DNA of 64,000 nt, taken from NCBI GenBank assembly GCA_020746875.1, contig JAGTJL010000007.1:1240001-1304000 (forward strand). The letters are read 5' to 3'. Both the position numbers and the translations under genes were made by a program. Every line of letters begins with the position of its first letter. Position 1 is the first letter of the stretch. This document shows positions 46,710-56,896 of the stretch, in pieces. The notes beneath the pieces were generated by a model. The model was not told the origin of the DNA, did not search any database, and saw only the letters and a program-made list of their open reading frames with translations. The DNA comes from Rhexocercosporidium sp. MPI-PUGE-AT-0058. Its lineage: Eukaryota; Ascomycota; Leotiomycetes; Helotiales.

Positions 46710-47977
46710 TTACTTAGCTTTATATCGTTGGCAAGCTATGGCCCATTTCAGGCACCGCCCGATAAACTCCATCATCACCTCACACAACTCTCTCTCGCTC
46801 TCTACCTTCGAGATCCGATAAATAGCTTCACAGCATTCAATCGCATTTCTTATGGCATCGGCATAAATCTTCTCTGCTTCTCTCGCACACTCCTTCAAAA
46901 CACGAATTTTCTCTTCCGGTGAACCAGGAAATCTCAGCCGCAGACCTCCAAGAACTGTAACCACGTTCACGGACCACCCGGAATCAATGTCCTTGTCCAT
47001 ACCTATGAGGTCGTTCTGCAAGCCAATGATCTCGTTTAACAACGATTTGAGTTCTGTCATGGGAGCCGAGGGCGATGGTCTGAGGTAAGACATCGATTTG
47101 TTCAACGAGCCTTCCACCAGCGTGAAAAATGGCGAAATGCCAACCGTTTCGCTCCGAATCTTCATATATGCATCAACAGATGGTGGCGGAGATTCTCGAT
47201 AGTTGGTTTCTGTAATCATCCAAGCGAAGACTTTGTTGACATCTTCCATGAATGTGTTGTATATGGCGGCTGGAAGGAGATGGTGAGTATAAATTCTGAA
47301 TTCTCGAACGATATGTTGAATCATCTCATGATTAGAGTTCGGTTTGCTCCAATCTACATATGGTGAGTCTTTTGAGACGGGGATTAATCTGGGTCACCCA
47401 CCTATACTAGTTCCAAGGCTGGTTCCAGAGTCCTTCCATGTCATGCTTCTTGCATTCTGTAGCGCCCGCTTTGCATCCATTGGATCCATTTTTTCTGTCA
47501 AATCGTCTACTTCGCACAGGATTGAAAACCACGCCGCCATGGCCAATAAGATGGTGGCCCGATCAGTGATGGCGGGGAATGTTAAGTAGATGCTATCAAG
47601 CTCCTTCGCAAATTTCTTCTCGTTCTGCTTCACGTTTACATCCAGCCAAGGCTCCGCAGCAAATCGAAATTTAACATGTGCTTCGAGAATTGTGGGATCC
47701 GATGAACTGAATACCACTGGTGATCCGACCTTGGGGATTGGGAACTATTTACACTAAGTTTTGAATTCTGTATAGTTTTTGGCTCAGCGCATACCTTGAT
47801 CTCCTCACTAATGTTTCGACAGAAATGTCTCAATACTTCGGTCTCTATCGTTCTTGTAGACTCTTTCGAATTCTCTGCCCGTTTCCCTTTACCCTTCCAA
47901 CGCCAGCTCAATATCTCTCGTGTCCGCGATCTCAAGCGGGATGATATATCCAGCTTCGAACCTTTGCGAGTGAACAT
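46710..47977 (-). CDS. Class I terpene synthase (sesquiterpene-type)
   Basis: Exons (minus strand) 47977-47795, 47744-47402 and 47353-46710 give 389 residues. The first intron could also end at an AAG 15 nt downstream; I chose TAG, which keeps the FPIPK residues. Landmarks of metal-dependent terpene cyclases: acidic motif DDLTE at about 141-145, a likely pyrophosphate-sensing Arg near 242 (YMKIRSET), the second metal site NDLIGMDKD at 289-297 (NSE-like, with Gly and Asp in place of Ser and Glu) and the terminal RY at 385-386. Such enzymes cyclise farnesyl (or related) diphosphate in the cytosol; the product cannot be told. A 61-residue Arg/Lys-rich first exon precedes the domain. No frame damage. 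A TATAAATA lies about 200 nt upstream. Confidence 0.9.
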
Positions 47978-48783
47978 GTTTAGAATCGAAATGTCGAGAA
48001 TTATTTACTACACGGAGAGAAAGCCAAAGCCAGCGAGACAGTCATACAAATGCATTCGCGAGAAGATCTAGACATATGATTTGATGGGCATGGTAAAGCA
48101 TTAGTATCTATCAAGCCGGTCCTGAAATAGGGGACAGACTTTAACTTGGAGTTTAACTCTCGGCGAATTCTAATATTTATACGCGGCAGGTTCAAGTTCA
48201 ACGCTCAAATTGAGTTTACTACATACAATTTCACAATGTTGTCTTTAGAAAAGGTGTAAAATCAAGTGTTTTCTGGAAGTTCCTTATAAATTGGGTATTT
48301 TTGACGATAGGTGCACTTAAGAGGTTCTCAGCGAATCGGGAATCCAGGGGTTCGGGGGGCACCAGGTCATACTGAGTCGGATCAGTACCGAGGGGGTTTC
48401 GGAGGCGACTATATAGAAGAGCTTATGCTCTCCCTTTTCCTCCTTTCCTCTTCATCTTCTTGTTTCTTTCGTATTAGACTTATTAGCTCTTGATATCCTC
48501 AGCTAACGTACTCCCATATACCTCTTAAACCGCTGTCTTGGCTACTGTCGTTGCATTTTTGGTATGTTTTCGGGTTTGTCCGGCTTTTTATTCGTCTACC
48601 ACGAGACACATCTTCAAGCCGGCGCGATCGTTCTATTCGACGTGAGGGCAGATCATAATTTTCTTCTCGTGAATCCCTTGCAGAACATTTTAATAAAGTT
48701 TGACATCTGTAACTGCCGATCGTTGGCGCCCTCCTACTTGAAAAGGAAGATCAAATAAGGTTGCCAAGCCCTGCCCTGCTCCC
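47978..48783. other. Upstream region of the terpene synthase gene
   Basis: Promoter-bearing stretch, AT-rich near 48165-48300 and with a CT-rich run at 48430-48475. Short frames have no family support. Confidence 0.45.
48174..48181 (-). promoter_or_regulatory. TATA-like box upstream of the terpene synthase
   Basis: TATAAATA on the minus strand, 197 nt before the proposed start codon, in an AT-rich stretch. The position allows a 5' leader of roughly 150 nt. Confidence 0.4.
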
Positions 48784-49083
48784 CAGGGTATTAGTACTAT
48801 CCTTCCCTCTTATAAATGTTAAATGTGAACTTTTATAGGCCGAATTCATAAAACACCTTTATTGATTAGTTATACTCCCTGACTAGTCAACTTAGCACAA
48901 GCCAAAAGTAAGTCTGTTGTAAAAGCAAGAGTAGCTATAGAAGGTTCGAGAGGCCTCCGAAGCCCTTTTCGAGGCTGAGAATCAGCTAAATTATTAGATA
49001 TATACCCTAGAAGGTTATCCACAATAGGTCCAGTTTTCTTCACATTTAACATTTAACCGGGGGAGGGATAGTATTATCCCTTG
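48784..49083. mobile_element. MITE-like element with terminal inverted repeats
   Basis: A perfect 17-bp inverted repeat (48813-48829 and 49039-49055, TAAATGTTAAATGTGAA) is embedded in a longer imperfect one: outside it both ends read towards TACTATCC and a CAGGG/CAAGGG-like terminus. The whole unit is about 300 bp with no transposase, inside an otherwise empty intergenic gap. That is the architecture of a non-autonomous DNA transposon. I could not identify a target-site duplication, so exact ends and superfamily are open. Confidence 0.5.
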
Positions 49084-49531
49084 CATTCGTTTTGCAGATC
49101 ATTAACTGTGAAGTTCACAGAGTTCATAAGGGTTCGTCCTGTCAAAGTGTAAGCTCCGTGTGGAAATTGAGAAGGCAAGATAAAGTTCCGAAGAAACCCT
49201 AATTCTCGAACTCGCACTCAATGTTACCTTGCCAAATCCACAAAATTCCTAGGAAAGAGAAAAGGCAAACGGTAGATCAAGGCGGCACTCGTATAAGTAG
49301 TTTATCACACACTCTTGCCGCCAAAGCACAATCTCCCCCATTAAAACTTTGAGAATGTCAACATAGTTGTTTACGATCTCACTCATTCCAGTCACTACAT
49401 TCATCAATTTTCCTTTACAGCCAGGAGGTCGATAGCGTACAACTCATATTTTCTCATAGAATTTATTTCTCACTATTTATCCAATCATTAACCCACCGAT
49501 CTACTTCCACACAAAATCCCCGAACATCAAA
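49084..49531. other. Promoter region of the multi-pass membrane protein gene
   Basis: No gene seen. CT-rich sequence and CA-rich leader-like sequence precede the ATG at 49532. Confidence 0.5.
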
Positions 49532-50499
49532 ATGCCAACATCCGAATTCTCAGCCTCCATCAACCTCCTCCCACCCAGCACGAATCCTGCCCTCGTCGTC
49601 TCCGGCCCACTTGCGCTGTACAACCCAACCCTAATCCTCATTGCAACCGCCCTCTCCCAAAACGGCATAATCTTCGGCATCTTCTTCCTCCTCCGCGGCT
49701 TCAGCGCCAAACGGGTTTTCGACACCCACTACCTGACCTTCCTCCTAACAATAGCTCTCACCCTCACAGGCCTGGTCTTCCTCATCGACCCTGCCTTCGA
49801 TAGTTTCAAGGTCTTCTTCTTCCTTGACCATGAAGCCATTGAAGTTGCGCTCGCGCTGCGCATCCTGCTTCCGGTGAAGACGTGTAGAGAGTATGCGGGG
49901 TTAATACTGTTTTGTCTCTGGGGCGCGTTGTGTACACTAAGTGTGGCTGTTAGTTTGAGTGATTTTTATTCCCATGGGGCGGACATTGTGGCGTGGGGGG
50001 CTTTTTGTTCGGATTTCATGTTGGGGGTTTCGGGGGTTGTGTTGATTAAGAGGTGGTTTGATCTTCGACCGAGACTTAGTCATGTGTCGCCGACCTTGAG
50101 GGAGAAGGCTGTGGCTGAGGGTCTTGCTGGTATGGGGTTTATTCTACATGGTATGTTCTTCTCTGATGTCTCCAAGATAGCATTTAGAGCTGACGGAGGA
50201 TAGGATTCTCGTCCATGTGTATCGGACCTATTTTCACTCGAGTCTTATACTTCAACACGGATCCGAATTGGTTTGCATATGGCTTCGTTTGCGCATCCAC
50301 ATTTACATTTTTTGGTCTCGCGTTTATGATACCTGCTGCCACCATGTTCTTTGGGACCATTAACTGGTGCTGTTGGCACAATCGAAAGGTGCTACCTGGG
50401 CAGGCGCAGTGGGAGGATGAAGAAAACGGGTCCAGAGAGGAGGTTTCGCAACGAAAGACGAGTTTTAGGGGTGGGAGTAGGGATACATGTATCGAATAG
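49532..50499 (+). CDS. Multi-pass integral membrane protein, unknown function
   Basis: Exons 49532-50150 and 50204-50499 encode 304 residues; the 53-nt intron has a GCTGAC branch region. I count about seven hydrophobic segments, for example LILIATALSQNGIIFGIFFLL (first, around residues 34-54), LTFLLTIALTLTGLVFLI, a segment around ILFCLWGALCTLSVAVSL, FCSDFMLGVSGVVLI, GMGFILHGFSSMCIGPIF and, near the end, ASTFTFFGLAFMIPAATMFF. Short polar loops and a hydrophilic, Glu/Arg-rich C-terminal tail of about 40 residues suggest a plasma-membrane or endomembrane protein. There is no cleavable signal peptide. I do not recognise a family. It lies between the terpene synthase and a dead GH16 gene. Confidence 0.8.
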
Positions 50500-50749
50500 A
50501 TTCCGAGAGGAGCTTGAATCTAGGCGCAGTGCAAATAACCGCTGGGATTACTTCGCCTGTTGGCTCGAAGAACGCTTTGTGGCTAGCAATTTCCTTATAA
50601 ATATAGCTTGTACAGTGCCCTTTATTTTGTGTCGCAGTCCCGCAAACGTTTGTATGCTGTGCGGCTAGCATAGGGAATGGACAGTGTAATCTACTGCATT
50701 TAGACTTGCTTGTCCTTGAAGTATCCGTCCAACTGCTAAGATACAAGCT

Positions 50750-51620
50750 TTAGGGGTCGTGCTGACTGTCGAAATTTGCGATTGGCAGAGACCATTTGCC
50801 GGGATTTGGTTTCCCTGCGATAATGTCTGCTAGAATCGAGTCTCTTAGGAAGAACCATCTCTTGATGAACCGGCTTGCCCACTCCAATGCGTAACTCCAC
50901 CACCTAGTTTGTTGAATGATGCACCATAGCCGCCTTCGGGCGCACGAACGCTACAACCAGCGCTAGAAGAGAGGTTGCAATCATAATTGTCATTGTTCGG
51001 CTCTCAAGTTTGCTTGTTGATTGACGATTTGAATGTACAATTGGCGCTGGTATGGAGCGAGATGTGATTTCGTATGATGTCATTGAACCCTTCGAGAATG
51101 TCAATCTCACCGTAGACACCAGGCGGGTGGTAATTGTGGAAGGTCCAGCTACGCCTAGTGAACTTTGGCTGATCCAAACATTCGAAGTACTTACAAGGCA
51201 GGCCAGAGCCCGCAATCACTACCAGGCATGTGTCAAAAGTCTCCGATCAATAGGCCATATCGAAATATATCCTTACTTTGGAGCCAAATACTCTTGCGTC
51301 CTATCGATGTAAGAGGTATGAAAGAGGTATTGTCTACCTTCACACAGACTTGTTCGCCAATGATCCTAGCGAGACCAAGAGTCAGGAATCATTGAGAGAC
51401 TGATAGTCTGCAAAGCCGTTGGTCGGGTCTGGAAACTGAAGAACATTAGTCGGGCTACTAGGCATTCAAGATCTGTACTCACGTCCTCAACGATGAAGCT
51501 AGAATACCAGTTGGTGTAATTGTAGCTGTAGACGAGAGAATATGTCTCCGCAGCCTTGCTGTAAAAGACCAGTGTCAGTGAGATGACGACAGTAAGCCAA
51601 TTAGAAGGAGTCATAATCAT
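50750..51620 (-). pseudogene. Dead GH16 endo-beta-glucanase (concanavalin-like) gene
   Basis: On the minus strand an ATG at 51620 begins a signal peptide (VVISLTLVFYSKAAETYSLV) and the GH16 opening YSYNYTNWYSSF; after a good 47-nt intron it continues FPDPTNGFADYQS. The rest is in pieces: GRKSIWLQSKDIFRYGLLIGD, then a TGA, HMPGSDCGLWPA, the catalytic ExDxxE as GEIDILEG near 51090, HTSANCTF, NYDCNLSSSAGCSVRAP near 50950, and SILADIIAGKPNPGKW near 50820. All occur in the order of the family but in at least three frames with several stops. So an almost full-length secreted glucanase gene (cell-wall glucan hydrolysis) has been lost by frameshifts and nonsense changes. The catalytic triplet itself is still readable. 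Confidence 0.85.
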
Positions 51621-51997
51621 TTATTATGCTTGATTTGCATGCCCATCAAATGCAGAGGTGAGTTCAGGAGGGATGGTTTGAGAGTCTTAAACTTCAGAGT
51701 AAGTGGAGAAGGAACCATAAGTGTCATTTCGAAGATCCTTGCGAGTAGGTACAACATCAGCTTTGGGCGCGTGCTAGTGCAGAGTCCTCTGGGACTTAAG
51801 TCTTGGAAATTCTGGAGACTCACTTCCTTGCCGCCAAAAAGCATTGAAGTTAAGAAGTGCTCGATATGAGGACAGCTCGGCTGAATGATTGCAATTCAAA
51901 TCGAAGTTCTCGTTAAACCTCAACTAAACCCACAATTCAACGCCTTAAACATCCGAGCTACTCCAGAACAAAACCTTATCCCATCAAGAATTCTAGG
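51621..51997. other. Intergenic, no gene seen
   Basis: Lies between the 5' end of the dead GH16 gene and the 3' end of the small membrane protein gene. It presumably held the GH16 promoter. Nothing else is visible. Confidence 0.5.
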
Positions 51998-52738
51998 CTA
52001 ATCTCCTCTCTTTCCTTTCATCTTTCCGTCCTGTGCGACCTTGTCTGCTTCGTTGAGAAGCTTGGAAAATATGGCGGCAGGAATTATATAGGCAGTCCAG
52101 ATTCCTGCTGTCTGCACGAAGCGGAGGTAAGCGCCAAATCCGTAGGTCTCGTGTATGTAGGCAACGAGACGAAGTGGAGATGTCCAAGGGCCCATGAGGA
52201 GGGAAAGAATACCTAAGAATACACATGCCTTGCTTATGTCCGCACCAGACCTCATTTTGTTGATGCGATAAGCCGCTCCTGCTAACACTGCGCACAGAAT
52301 ACATTCAAGAACCCAAGATAAGACTGGAAACTTCTCGTACAGTCCGAGTCCAAAGTGGTAGTTCCCATAGGGGTACAGAGTCAAAGCAGTTGACTCAACA
52401 ACCAAGATATCCATCAACCAGTGTAGAATAGAAGATGCCGCGCCGAGCATGCTAGCTTCTTTACAGAATCCCATGACATGGTGACATACAGCCCAACCAA
52501 AAATGCTTGACCAAACCAGCATCATCAAAGCTGAGTGTTCCCAGTCGATGAATGTGAAAGTCGAGAACATGTAAGGGCCTCTGGCTGATGATGGAGTGAT
52601 GACTGTGAGACCTAAGAGAGCATCAAGTCCCCCAATGATGTCGAGAAGTGATGATCCCATCATGACCGGCCAAGCTGGAATTGAGGGTCCGTAAATTGCC
52701 TTGAGCAAGATGCCAGCTGCGAAATGCCCATGATACAT
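51998..52738 (-). CDS. Small polytopic membrane protein resembling DUF457/YbcI metal-dependent hydrolases
   Basis: Single exon, 246 residues from ATG. The N-terminus MYHGHFAAGILLKAIYG, followed by a LLDIIGG segment, and a later HHVMGF...HWLMDILVV pair of His/Asp clusters resemble the bacterial inner-membrane YbcI/DUF457 family, where His and Asp within membrane helices are thought to bind metal. About five or six hydrophobic segments are visible, among them AAGILLKAIYG, ALMMLVWSSIFGWAV, VLECILCAVLAGAAY, ACVFLGILSLLMG and IWTAYIIPAAIF. The C-terminus is Lys-rich (KMKGKRGD). No signal peptide. The activity is unproven and the resemblance is from memory of the pattern, so function is a guess. 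The gene diverges from the Nudix gene. Confidence 0.78.
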   Translation of the reverse strand: MYHGHFAAGILLKAIYGPSIPAWPVMMGSSLLDIIGGLDALLGLTVITPSSARGPYMFSTFTFIDWEHSALMMLVWSSIFGWAVCHHVMGFCKEASMLGAASSILHWLMDILVVESTALTLYPYGNYHFGLGLYEKFPVLSWVLECILCAVLAGAAYRINKMRSGADISKACVFLGILSLLMGPWTSPLRLVAYIHETYGFGAYLRFVQTAGIWTAYIIPAAIFSKLLNEADKVAQDGKMKGKRGD

Positions 52739-53696
52739 TGTTGAATAAAATAGATATACTGCTCTTCGATCAAGAGTTACAAGTGGGCGTTCCAGATTCT
52801 GCGTTGATACCTTGCACTATTTTTTGGGTTGTGTATTGCTCAGTGCATGTACGAGAGATCTGCGATGCCTTTGAATAGAATTTTACTTGTCGTTATTAAA
52901 ACCCAAAAGAGCCCCATGACGGGAGCTGACTAACCAAGCTGCATTGCCTCAAATTATCGTAGTGTCTCTTGACCATCCTCGGTCCACGACGCGGCATAGA
53001 AGTCTGCGGGGTAGAACGAAATAAATCTGAGTGCATGCTTCTCCCTTCCACTGTATAGTCTGATATGCGATCCCTAAGGTAGCCTTCCTAGACACTGCGT
53101 CTGTAGGCTGTTGCACACTCCGTCGTATGATCATGAAACGAGCCTTCTCCTTTTGATCTTGTTATTCCCAATCTATATGAGTAGAAAGAGAAATTTTAAA
53201 ATTTGAAGTCTGAGGTGTCTTTCCCATGTTCTATTCACACCCAACCCGGAATTACAGCCATCAACATCGAAGGAGTGAGGATAAATTTCATGTCATGTGA
53301 CCAAAACCAACCAGTTAGCTACACCCAGCGAACCTGCAAAGATAATCGATTTGGCTTGCGGATTCAACCGTATCGGGCATGCTCATACTGATCCGAACTG
53401 TTAGACTTGAGGAATGTCTCGATTTGTTTTGTTGATATTTCAATCACCGAACGCTCAGCCCCAATCTAGCCGCTTCGACAAAAATATGCAGGTAGGCGCC
53501 TAATCATAAAACACGACTTCCTTTCACGCGACAAACGACTACTCTTACTTGTCACCCACCATAGACAGTAATTCTTAATCTAGACTCCTTACAAGTCCAA
53601 CGCAAAGCGGGAGGGCAGACGCTATCTTTCTGCAGCCAACCTAAGTGAATGCACGGATCATCGTCCTCCAGTGGTTGAGGCAATACTCGATGCTAG
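52739..53696. promoter_or_regulatory. Divergent intergenic region: membrane protein and Nudix genes
   Basis: A 958-nt gap between two divergent start codons. It must hold both promoters. No TATA box or recognised factor site stands out and no gene is visible in it. Confidence 0.45.
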
Positions 53697-54729
53697 ATGT
53701 CCTATAGAAGCTCACGCCTCGCTAAATCAATATTACCTGCTTCGAAGAAAGTCCGTTTAAGCACGATGGACAAATTCAAGCTTCCAGGCACTGATGTGCC
53801 CGTCCAACTGGTTGATGATCTCTCTAAAGAGGAGGTGCTGGAATTTCCGGCATTCAAGGTGAGCTTCAGCCCTCCTTTTATTTTTACATGACACTGATCA
53901 TCTTAGAACTGGATCTCATTACTACAATCAAACATGGCCCTTCAAAGCAACCCCAAACACGTCTATTACAAGTCTCCTTATGTCCTAAGAGAAATCAAAA
54001 TCCAAGCCATCGACCGCTTCGGCAAACGCATCGGATTCATGAAGATTGTGGCAAACATCACCAACTCCGAAGGAGAGTTCCTACCTGGTGCCATATTCCT
54101 TCGAGGTGCCAGCGTCGGCATGCTAGTACTTCTTCAGCCCGATGACTTGCCAGCAGACAGTCAGAACGAAAAGCACGTGATCTTAACCGTGCAAAGCCGT
54201 GCAGCGACTGGAGGTTTACAGTTCGTTGAACTACCAGCAGGAATGGTAGACAATGGATCATTCTCCGGAGCTGCCGCAAAGGAGATTCAAGAAGAGATTG
54301 GCCTGGAGATTCCCGAGGACGAGCTGATCAACATAAGCGAGTTAGCAATCCCTGCTTGCTCTGAAGGAGAAGAGCAAAGTCCGAGGGCTATGTTCCCCAG
54401 CGCCGGCGGATGTGATGAATACATTCCTATTTTCTTACATGAGAAGAGAGTTCCTAGAGAGCAGTTGAAAGAGTGGACTGGAAAGTTGACGGGCTTAAGA
54501 AGCGAAGGCGAAAAGGTCAGTGACTTGTCCAATCTTTTCATTCGTTACTCACAATAGTAATCCGTCGATTGATATCATCTGAAAATGCCAGTAACTTACT
54601 AATGTCGCTATGCAGATCACTCTAAAATTGGTCAAGCTGGATGATCTGTGGCTCGAAGGTGCACGAGATGCAAAAGCTTTGGCAGCATGTGCGTTGTACG
54701 AAGGACTGAAGAGAAGTGGAAAACTATGA
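53697..54729 (+). CDS. Nudix hydrolase, ADP-sugar/UDP-glucose pyrophosphatase-like
   Basis: Exons 53697-53858, 53907-54515 and 54616-54729 encode 294 residues. I start at ATG 53697; this adds MSYRSSRLAKSILPASKKVR, a basic, acid-free stretch that could target mitochondria, before an alternative Met at residue 24. The Nudix core begins near residue 120, with ELPAGMVDNGSFSGAAAKEI then QEEIGLEIP at 162-190. The box is the variant used by the ADP-ribose/UGPP (NUDT14, plant NUDX14) group, with K-E-x-x-E-E-x-G and no acidic residue at the usual upstream position. It continues with SAGGCDEYIPIFLHEKRV and ends TLKLVKLDDLWLEGARDAKALAA. The reaction would be hydrolysis of a nucleoside-diphosphate sugar to sugar phosphate plus NMP; the substrate is not proven. 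Confidence 0.9.
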
Positions 54730-55758
54730 TTGCCACCTGTGGGATGGCATCGAAGTTCCTATCTGATACGATATACATTATCTCTTGATACCATAGGGAG
54801 CTCCCGCTGATCAAGTCCTTTTGTCTTCCATTGGCCAAACCTCTGTTGCTCGTTTCCAAGACTATCAAATCTCTGTCTCCACTAAACACATCGTGGCTAC
54901 CTGTCGATAGCAGCTTTGTAGTAGAGAAGCAGCAAAATGATTCTTTCAGATGTTGGTAACAGATGGTGAAGTGATCAACAACACACCGGAGCAATGAAGC
55001 GCCAACGTTACCGTGTGAAGAAGTGACAGAGCGGTATTGAATAGGTATTGCAGGTACATATATGTACTTGACGAAAGCGCATATCTTTGCCAGTAGTCAT
55101 AACTTAAGCACAGCAGGCTGATATTCAGGTGAACCCCTATAATCACTAACGAGCACTATAATGTCTGTCCTCAAACGAGCATCCACAATCAGAAATGTTC
55201 AAGAATAGAGAAGGCATACCTTGACATAACGTTGGCCATTCACTGCCTGCATTTTTCCATGTCAAGTGGTGTCGGATTCCTGGCCATTTAGGTCACAGCT
55301 GGTCGGCCGTGTCCGCTGGCTAGTCTGACAACGGGGCGGCTGTTCACTCCCTACTTAGACACTTGCTGGAAGATATACTTTGTGTCCGTTTTGAGGATAT
55401 GATTAGGATTTGCCATTTACCTGACAGTTGTAATTTCTTGTCAGTGCCGTCAGCTCTCAAATTTGAGACTCTTCAGCCCTGCTTTGCTTGGTATTCACCA
55501 CAACTTTGTCCCGGTCCAAAAAGAAAAATGAGGGCGGCTCGGCCAACCTTCCCTGGCTTCAGCGGGGTAAATGGCAATGGTGGGGTATTCGACAACGACC
55601 CACTTTCCGTTGACGGCCGGCTTCGACGACAAACAGCCTAAATACAAAGTCTAGAATGGAATACTTCTCTGAATCTCAAGTTCCAATCTTTTCGCATCTC
55701 CCTTCCTAAACATCTATACGAAATATAGCACAATATCGGACAGTCCTAGGTGAACAAA
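54730..55758. other. Intergenic, promoter region of the aldolase gene
   Basis: No gene seen. The frame 55363-55641 lacks any family match. The last 60 nt have an A-rich leader before the aldolase ATG. Confidence 0.5.
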
Positions 55759-56896
55759 ATGGCGTCGATGAAGGATAATAAAGCAGTTAAGATGCTGAAG
55801 GCGGCAGAGGAGGGGGGGTACGGAGTGATTGGCGTTGTATCTGTACACTTCTCCTCCCTTTGCACCCCTGGTCTTTGCCTGGTTTATGCATACCTCTATG
55901 CTAATATTTTGGCTTAGTATAACCTCGAAACCATCACAGCCGTCGTCCGCGCCGCCGAGAAGAAACGCTCACCAGCACAAATACTCCTCTTCCCCTGGGC
56001 GCTTCACTACTCCCCCCTTCTCATCCACCTCGCAGCCGCTGCCTGCTCGACTGCCTCTGTTCCCATAGTCCTGCACATGGACCATGCGCAGTCAGAAGAG
56101 GAGATCATCGCCGCGGCCGAATATCCCTTCGACAGCATCATGGTCGACATGTCGCACTACGAGAAAGAAGATAACCTCGAGAAGACGGAACGTATCACCA
56201 AGATGCTGCACGCGAAGGGTATTGCTACCGAAGCGGAACCAGGCAGGATTAATGGCGGGGAGGATGGAGTCGCCGATACGGGGGATTTGGAGGGTTTGTT
56301 GACGGATGAAATCGAGGCGAAGAGGTTTGTGGATACAGGGATAGATTTTTTGGCGCCGGCTTTTGGGAATGTGCATGGGAATTATGGGGGTGTGGAGAAT
56401 ATCAAGTTAGATTTCGAGAGGTGAGTTCTGTTGATTCTTTGTGTTTTCAGTCTTAGAGAGGATGTGCTTTGGGCTGGTGGTTGGAGATGTTAGGCTTAAG
56501 CTCCAATATCCTTTGGATAGAGACAGGAGGGCATGGGGGTCTTGGATATCTCGTAGATCAACTTGAGGAGCCCAGAGCAGCGTTTCGGCCTGTTAGGGGC
56601 GCTTGCTGATACGCCACTCTTGCAGACTCAACAAAATCCGCGAAGCAATCAGAGGAAAAGCAACACTTGTCCTCCACGGAACGAATACCTTCCCGGATGA
56701 TACAATGAGAGGGTGCATTAAAGGTGGAATGACGAGATGTAACGTGAATGAGCTAGTGCTGTCGAAATATAACAAATACGTTGCGGAGAACACGGGCAAG
56801 GTGCCGTTGACAGAATTGATGGGGAAGGGAACAGATTTGATCCAGGAGTTGATTGAGTATCAGATGGATGTCATGGGGTCGACGGGGAAGGCTTGA
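55759..56896 (+). CDS. Class II (zinc) fructose/tagatose-bisphosphate-type aldolase
   Basis: Exons 55759-55836, 55918-56420 and 56626-56896 give 283 residues, the family's usual length. Introns are 81 and 205 nt; the third exon joins at ER|LNKIREAIRGK. Motifs: YGVIGVYNLETI at the N-terminus, HMDHAQSEEE (HxDH, zinc ligand His and catalytic Asp), GEDGVADTGDL with the loop residues after EAEPGRINGG, FLAPAFGNVHGNYGG (zinc His) and LVLHGTNTFPDD (third zinc His and phosphate-binding). These are the full zinc triad of class II aldolases. The fungal members of this short subgroup are usually annotated as fructose-bisphosphate aldolase or ketose-bisphosphate aldolase, with a substrate distinct from the glycolytic Fba1, whose length is about 360. 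Cytosolic; apparently intact. Confidence 0.9.
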
